This document shows positions 59,812 through 64,000 of a stretch of 64,000 nucleotides of DNA, piece after piece. Source of the stretch: Sporosarcina sp. P2 (GTDB taxonomy: Bacteria > Bacillota > Bacilli > Bacillales_A > Planococcaceae); the NCBI RefSeq assembly GCF_002743255.1, contig NZ_PDYY01000010.1, positions 1 to 64,000 on the forward strand. Direction: 5' to 3'. The translations under genes and the position numbers were made by a program. Numbering within the stretch: the stretch's first letter is position 1; each line of letters opens with the position of its first letter. The notes below the pieces were generated by a model. It was not told where the DNA came from and made no database searches. It saw only the letters and a list, made by a program, of their open reading frames with translations.

Positions 59812-60105
59812 ATGACTAACCAACATCATACAGAACAAAAGAAGAAAATGACTTTGAAAGAAGCGGGACGTAAAGGCGGTCAAGCCACCTCTAAAAAGCA
59901 TAACAAAGAGTTCTATGAACAGATTGGTCGTAAAGGTGGGGAAGCCACAGCTAAAAAGCATAGTAGCGAATTTTATAAAGAAATTGGTCGGAAAGGTGGA
60001 AAAGCTACTTCCGAGAAGCACGATAAACAATTTTACGAGAACATTGGACGTAAGGGCGGTGAAGCTCGCGCCAGTCAGCGTAATGAAAAACATACATCCG
60101 TATGA
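59812..60105 (+). CDS. KGG-repeat (Con-10/GsiB-like) stress protein 1
   Basis: A 97-residue hydrophilic protein made of four repeats of about 20 residues with the core GRKGG: EAGRKGGQATSKKH, IGRKGGEATAKKH, IGRKGGKATSEKH, IGRKGGEARAS. The KGG motif is found in GsiB of B. subtilis and in fungal Con-10, hydrophilin-like proteins induced by stress. AAGGAGGAAGAATAT precedes the ATG and a SigB promoter lies upstream. Confidence 0.92.
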   Translation: MTNQHHTEQKKKMTLKEAGRKGGQATSKKHNKEFYEQIGRKGGEATAKKHSSEFYKEIGRKGGKATSEKHDKQFYENIGRKGGEARASQRNEKHTSV

Positions 60106-60163
60106 TTTTACATGGTAAAACAGTCAGCAGTTCTCAAAGATTCTTTACATTAAATAACACAGT

Positions 60164-60197
60164 AAAAACCGGGGAAGTATGGATAACCCCGGTTTTT
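60164..60197 (+). terminator. terminator after KGG protein 1
   Basis: AAAAACCGGGG and CCCCGGTTTTT with a 12-base loop. Confidence 0.9.
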
Positions 60198-60509
60198 CGA
60201 ATGGATTAATGCCACATTGCAACACGTAGGATGTGCGTTTTTTAATAAAACAGCGGCTTGGCATAATATGGCAAACCCTTGGGAAATGTCTTCTTTTATA
60301 TCCATAAATATTTTTTGTCATTTGTTGCAAATATTAGGAAGCGTTACTGCCTGTTTTATATTCATCATACACCACGGTTGTGTCTCCACTCTTTTAAAAG
60401 ATCTAAAAGGTCTATTGTAAGTAGGCGTAATTGTATAATAAATATGCAGCTTTTATTGTAAAAGATAAATAAATTCAGATTTAAATGGGGGTAACCAAGA
60501 ATAAATTTG

Positions 60510-60534
60510 TGATTTGTTAAAATTAGCGGGTATT
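60510..60534 (+). promoter_or_regulatory. possible SigB promoter of KGG protein 2
   Basis: A perfect -10 GGGTAT (60529-60534) with a weak -35 GTGATT at a 13-base spacer. The transcript would have a leader of about 150 bases. The stretch 60200-60500 before it shows nothing else I can support. Confidence 0.45.
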
Positions 60535-60695
60535 AACACCTAAAAATATAAATAATAAATAGAATTTTCTATCACTTTTATACTAATATGCCATTAAAAT
60601 CATTTTATAAGTTTATTCTCATGTCTGCTGGGAATATATCTAGTAAGCTTGTCGACGAGCTCAAAACGATTAATGTAATAGGAGGAATTATAAAA

Positions 60696-61025
60696 ATGGC
60701 TAACCAAAACAATCGCAACAACAATGATGAGAAAATGAGTCTTGAAGAAGCGGGACGTAAAGGCGGAGAAGCTACCTCTAAAAATCATGATCAGGAATTC
60801 TACGAAGAAATCGGTCGTAAAGGTGGGGAAGCCACCTCTAAAAACCATGGCCAGGAATTCTATGAAGAAATCGGTCGCAAAGGCGGCGAAGCAAGAGCCG
60901 ATCAGAACGACTCAAATAACTCAGGCAACTCGAACAACAATAGCCGCAATAATGGTAAAATGAGCCGAGAAGAAGCGGGTCGTAAAGGCGGAGAAGCACG
61001 TGCTAAACAGCGCGATAATAACTGA
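60696..61025 (+). CDS. KGG-repeat (Con-10/GsiB-like) stress protein 2
   Basis: A 109-residue paralogue of the preceding gene with three adjacent GRKGG repeats (EAGRKGGEATSKNH, IGRKGGEATSKNH, IGRKGGEARAD), an Asn/Ser-rich linker of about 25 residues, and one last repeat REEAGRKGGEARAKQ. ATAGGAGGAATTATAAAA precedes the ATG. Expected to be a disordered, heat-soluble stress protein. Confidence 0.92.
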   Translation: MANQNNRNNNDEKMSLEEAGRKGGEATSKNHDQEFYEEIGRKGGEATSKNHGQEFYEEIGRKGGEARADQNDSNNSGNSNNNSRNNGKMSREEAGRKGGEARAKQRDNN

Positions 61026-61075
61026 TAACTGGGGAATGCTATATACACATAAAATCTAATATAAAGGCAAAATGA

Positions 61076-61117
61076 AAATACTCTTGAATCATTTATATGA
61101 TTTAAGAGTATTTTTAC
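61076..61117 (+). terminator. terminator after KGG protein 2
   Basis: AAAATACTCTT with AATCAT pairs with ATGATT and AAGAGTATTTTT. Confidence 0.85.
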
Positions 61118-61281
61118 GTAGTGAAATGGGTGTTTTGTCTGAAGCGTGAATTCATTTTTTAAATTTGAAATTAAACAGGCAATTAATCATAAAGTATATT
61201 GATTGAATATATAAGGGTTAGTATAATGTTCTCAGGAATAAAATTCTGTGGAAGAAACATATATAAGGGAAACAGGGATGA

Positions 61282-61839
61282 ATGAGAATGGATAATCAGG
61301 TTGTGTCTTTAAATGTACTACAATGTATTGACGATGTTATGAAAAATGTGTGTATGAAAGAAGAAATTCGAAAAGTTCAGGATGGAATCAATATGAGTTA
61401 TAATTTTATAGGAAAATATATTGGATTTGACGAAGGGCGGCTGAAAACTGCCTATGGAGAGCTCGCTTTTTTCTGTTCGTTTGAGACATATGTACAGACC
61501 CTTACCATGCATGAACTGGGCCATGCCATTGATCTGCCTGCTTTAGAAGAATCAATAGCGAGAACCATGGAAATTTTCACTATGAAAAAGAGTTTTACTA
61601 TGGAAGAGATTTATCAATCGCCTGATTTGTTGGAAATGCTGATTGAAGAAGATGAAATGAACTTAGCTTTCGAAGTAACCGCTTGGAAAAATGCGTACAA
61701 GTTGAACGAGCGGTATCAGATAGTCAACCTAATCGATTTTCATTCAATTAAAAATACTAGTCTGGCTACCTATAACAAACTCTCTCAAAATCATTTACAA
61801 GTTTACCGTCAGCTGATAAAAGAAAATTCTTTAAAGTAA
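61282..61839 (+). CDS. HELGH-motif putative zinc metalloprotein
   Basis: A 185-residue protein with the zincin motif TMHELGHAIDL near residue 77, where His and Glu bind zinc and activate water. A possible third ligand is the Glu in LAFEVTAWKNAYKLN about 55 residues later. No signal peptide, so an intracellular enzyme is expected. The ribosome binding site (CAGGGATGA) is weak; ATG 61288 is an alternative start. I do not recognise the family; an ImmA/IrrE-like or other small peptidase is possible. Confidence 0.7.
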   Translation: MRMDNQVVSLNVLQCIDDVMKNVCMKEEIRKVQDGINMSYNFIGKYIGFDEGRLKTAYGELAFFCSFETYVQTLTMHELGHAIDLPALEESIARTMEIFTMKKSFTMEEIYQSPDLLEMLIEEDEMNLAFEVTAWKNAYKLNERYQIVNLIDFHSIKNTSLATYNKLSQNHLQVYRQLIKENSLK

Positions 61840-61872
61840 AAACCAATTGGACACCAAGCCAACTGGTTTTTA
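61838..61872. terminator. terminator between convergent genes
   Basis: AAAAACCAATTGG pairs with CCAACTGGTTTTT, one mismatch, with T runs on both strands; it overlaps the end of the HAD phosphatase gene. Confidence 0.85.
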
Positions 61873-62604
61873 GATGTGAATTGTAGGATAGAAATGGTCC
61901 CAAGCTTCTTTTATGCCGTCTGCATAATACCCTTCAGCGCGGTAAAGAAGCGCATGGGGTGGCAGCTCATTCAATTCATCTTGAGCATTTCCAACAATAA
62001 CGGCGGGATAATCAAGTGACAGCATTTCAGCGTCATTGCCTGAATCCCCTGCGAGTAAAATATTCACGCCTTTCTTAGCATATTCAAGAAGGACATATTC
62101 CATTGCTTTGCCTTTACCGCTACGTTCAGGTAGTATATCCAAATCACTTCCTGAACTGTATACGATATGACAGGGAATATGATGAGTATCGAGCTTAGCT
62201 TGAATAGCTTGTACGATATGTGGCTGACAGGAATCTAGGGTATAGGATATACGCTTTTGATGAGGTAAGTTCTGCCGGATTATCGAATGGAAGTCTGCAG
62301 AAGCTGATAGAACGTCATTAGGTGACCACGTTTCATTTACCCATGCGGCCCATGTCCTGTCTTCTGACCAATCAGGTGCATGGTAAATTGCTGTTCCAAC
62401 ATCCGTGATGAGGATATCGGGCAGTGGCAATTTTTCTTGTTTAATGAGTGAAAGCGCCGAATTTAAATGTCTGCCTGTTACATAAACGAGGGCAGGATCA
62501 AACTGTTTGTCACGGTAGAATGAGAAAAGGTTATTTAATGCTGTCTGATCACCGACTAACGTATTATCCAGGTCAGTCGCCAGCAAGTACGATTTTTGTT
62601 TCAT
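61870..62604 (-). CDS. HAD phosphatase, sucrose-phosphate-phosphatase type
   Basis: A 244-residue HAD hydrolase of the sucrose-6-phosphate phosphatase (S6PP) group. The nucleophile motif is LLATDLDNTLVGD, motif II YVTGRHLNSAL, and the metal site LLAGDSGNDAEML. The ATG at 62604 follows AAAGGAGTTGCC. It overlaps the upstream glycosyltransferase by 32 bp, so the two enzymes probably work in sequence, the transferase making a sugar-phosphate glycoside and this enzyme removing the phosphate. Confidence 0.85.
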   Translation of the reverse strand: MKQKSYLLATDLDNTLVGDQTALNNLFSFYRDKQFDPALVYVTGRHLNSALSLIKQEKLPLPDILITDVGTAIYHAPDWSEDRTWAAWVNETWSPNDVLSASADFHSIIRQNLPHQKRISYTLDSCQPHIVQAIQAKLDTHHIPCHIVYSSGSDLDILPERSGKGKAMEYVLLEYAKKGVNILLAGDSGNDAEMLSLDYPAVIVGNAQDELNELPPHALLYRAEGYYADGIKEAWDHFYPTIHI

Positions 62605-63790
62605 TGGCAACTCCTTTGTATGCTCTTGCCATTTTGTATGCGATTACTCTCCAATCAAATTCCTCACGTGCATAAGCAGCTGCTCTCTGTCCTAGCTTTT
62701 TGGTGAAATGAGGCTTATCCAATAGAGTAGACATGACTTGTGATAGTTGAAAGGGATTATTATGCTCCACGTGCAGACCTGTCATGCCATGCATTATAAT
62801 GTTCTGCAGTCCCCCGACTTTTGAAGCAATAACAGGACTTCCACATGCTTGCGCTTCCGCAGCGACCATTCCGAATGATTCATAATATGACGGGACAATA
62901 GTAGCGATTGAGTTAGTAAACAATCGAGCCAGTTGCTGTTGATTTTGAGGGCCCAGAAATTCCACTTTGTGATTAAAGCCTTCAATTGCCATACGAAGCT
63001 TCGGGCTCTTCGGTAAATGATTTGTAGGAGAAATACACGATTCACTGCCGCCTGCAATAATCAGCTTAGTACGGTCTGTGGAAGGACGGTCTTTTATAAA
63101 CAGTTCAAATGCCTTTAGGAGAGTGTATATACCTTTCGTTGTTTGCAATCTACCGGCAAAGGCAAAGTAAGGTGATACTACAAGTTTTGGCTTGTTCGCT
63201 TGAAACGCTTTGTCAACACCGATAGGAATAACTTTCATAGGTGCTGGATTATCTATAAATTCACGGATTAGTTGTTTTTCCGATTGAGTTGTAACTACAA
63301 TCAAATCTGCTGAAGTCAGAATCATTTTTTCAGTAAGCAAGCGGAGTGCTTCCGTGTTACCTGTTGCTTTCCGCTTCGCCATGCCCAGCGAATGATTCGT
63401 GTGAATCCAAGGAATACCCCACTTTTGCTTTATAAAAGAACCAACAAGGCCCGATAACCAATAATGAGTATGCACGACATCATAATCTTTGAAGTTAAGG
63501 GTCTTTGACATTTCATCAAAGAAGGCGGGAATCAGACGGTACATTTCATTTTTTTGCACAAAATAATGTTTTCCTGCTGCTATGCGTATGACACGGCAGG
63601 CGGTTCCGAAACGTTCAACTTGAGGTGTATCTAGACTATTCCAATGCGTGACCACATCTACCGCATACCCCTCACTCTCTAAAGCTAGAGCCAGTTGTCT
63701 AACATAATTATTTTGGCCGCCGGCTTGCTCACTGCCTAGTGGTGCTAACGGATCACCATGATCAGAAATAAACAATACTTTTCTTACCAT
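62573..63790 (-). CDS. GT4 glycosyltransferase, sucrose-phosphate-synthase-like
   Basis: A 405-residue GT-B glycosyltransferase. The N-terminal HGDPLAPLGSEQAGGQNNYVRQLA is characteristic of sucrose-phosphate synthase and related enzymes (given here in parts: LGSEQAGGQNNYV). FAGRLQTTKGIYTLLKA and the nucleotide-sugar site PSYYESFGMVAAEAQACG near residue 315 are present. With its phosphatase partner it could make sucrose, mannosylfructose or another compatible solute. The start at 63790 is chosen with AAAGGAG upstream; upstream in-frame ATGs are possible. Confidence 0.83.
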   Translation of the reverse strand: MVRKVLFISDHGDPLAPLGSEQAGGQNNYVRQLALALESEGYAVDVVTHWNSLDTPQVERFGTACRVIRIAAGKHYFVQKNEMYRLIPAFFDEMSKTLNFKDYDVVHTHYWLSGLVGSFIKQKWGIPWIHTNHSLGMAKRKATGNTEALRLLTEKMILTSADLIVVTTQSEKQLIREFIDNPAPMKVIPIGVDKAFQANKPKLVVSPYFAFAGRLQTTKGIYTLLKAFELFIKDRPSTDRTKLIIAGGSESCISPTNHLPKSPKLRMAIEGFNHKVEFLGPQNQQQLARLFTNSIATIVPSYYESFGMVAAEAQACGSPVIASKVGGLQNIIMHGMTGLHVEHNNPFQLSQVMSTLLDKPHFTKKLGQRAAAYAREEFDWRVIAYKMARAYKGVANETKIVLAGD

Positions 63791-63935
63791 GCCTTTTAAT
63801 GCTCCTTTCTTCATGCTTTTCAAACAAATAATTCTTAAAGCTCTATTCATTTACCCTGAATATCTCAAAGAGAAACATATATTGGTTTATTATGTATAAA
63901 TATAGGGGAAATGAAGGAAGTCTGGAGGTGAATGT

Positions 63936-64000
63936 ATGCAGCTAAAACAAAGCCCTGTATGGAAAACAGGATGGACATATGTTAAGATTCTGGCAGCCTA
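63936..64000 (+). CDS. start of an unidentified gene, cut by the window end
   Basis: An ATG preceded by CTGGAGGTGAATGT opens a frame reading MQLKQSPVWKTGWTYVKILA up to the window end. The basic N-terminus and the following hydrophobic stretch suggest a membrane protein. Too short to identify. Confidence 0.6.
   Translation, partial: MQLKQSPVWKTGWTYVKILAA

Noticed and set aside
60217..60420. 67-codon plus-strand frame between the KGG genes
   Set aside because: TTG start without a ribosome binding site and no recognisable domain; judged non-coding.
53693..61839. Prophage or insertion sequence around the helicase module
   Set aside because: No integrase, transposase, phage structural gene or flanking direct repeat could be found within the window.

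Overview
The window looks like chromosomal DNA of a low-to-moderate GC, spore-former-type Firmicute of the Planococcaceae, most likely Sporosarcina or a close relative. This is inferred from gene order, which follows Bacillus subtilis in the pur and yer blocks, from strong AGGAGG ribosome binding sites with frequent TTG/GTG starts, and from SigB-, PurR-, Rex- and CcpA-like sites. I could not search a database, so the genus is not proven.

Layout. 1-126: 3' part of a 5S rRNA and its terminator. 201-420: a degenerate 21-bp tandem repeat. 581-1290: yebE-yebG. 1335-12441: the purine operon purEK-SQLFMNHD, preceded by paired PurR boxes and a guanine-type riboswitch with terminator. purB and purC, which sit between purK and purS in B. 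subtilis, are missing, and PurQ has lost its catalytic Cys and His. 12520-12638: a cluster of DnaA-box-like sites. 12734-31847: a yer-type housekeeping block (yerA, yerB, yerC, pcrB, pcrA, ligA, camS, gatCAB, thioredoxin-like gene, dagK), a NUDIX gene, a cytochrome bd operon with its tiny third subunit, and a 23S rRNA m5U methyltransferase.

32084-34585: a small membrane protein, a cupin and five tandem genes for near-identical 40-residue proteins. Two duplicated leaders drive the array, each with a Rex/FNR-type palindrome and a cre-like site. 34693-53634: mostly metabolic and stress genes (BASS transporter, GH3 lipoprotein, lipase, aeRF1-type release factor, penicillin acylase, nucleobase permease, DJ-1 protein, OYE reductase, GntA-like protein, SigB-driven YflT/DUF2382 protein, TspO, amidohydrolase, yunC), each closed by its own terminator. 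53693-61839: accessory and stress region. It holds a SigB-driven small gene pair, a probable unannotated structured RNA on the minus strand, a 27-codon leader peptide coupled to a 1282-residue SF1 helicase with a coiled-coil insertion and its winged-helix partner, two KGG-repeat proteins and a HELGH protein. 61870-63790: a sucrose-phosphate-synthase-like glycosyltransferase with a HAD phosphatase. 63936-end: the start of an unidentified gene.

The main candidates for something undescribed are the redox-box-controlled microprotein array, the glutaminase-dead PurQ in an operon lacking purB/purC, the helicase/winged-helix pair, and the minus-strand structured RNA.
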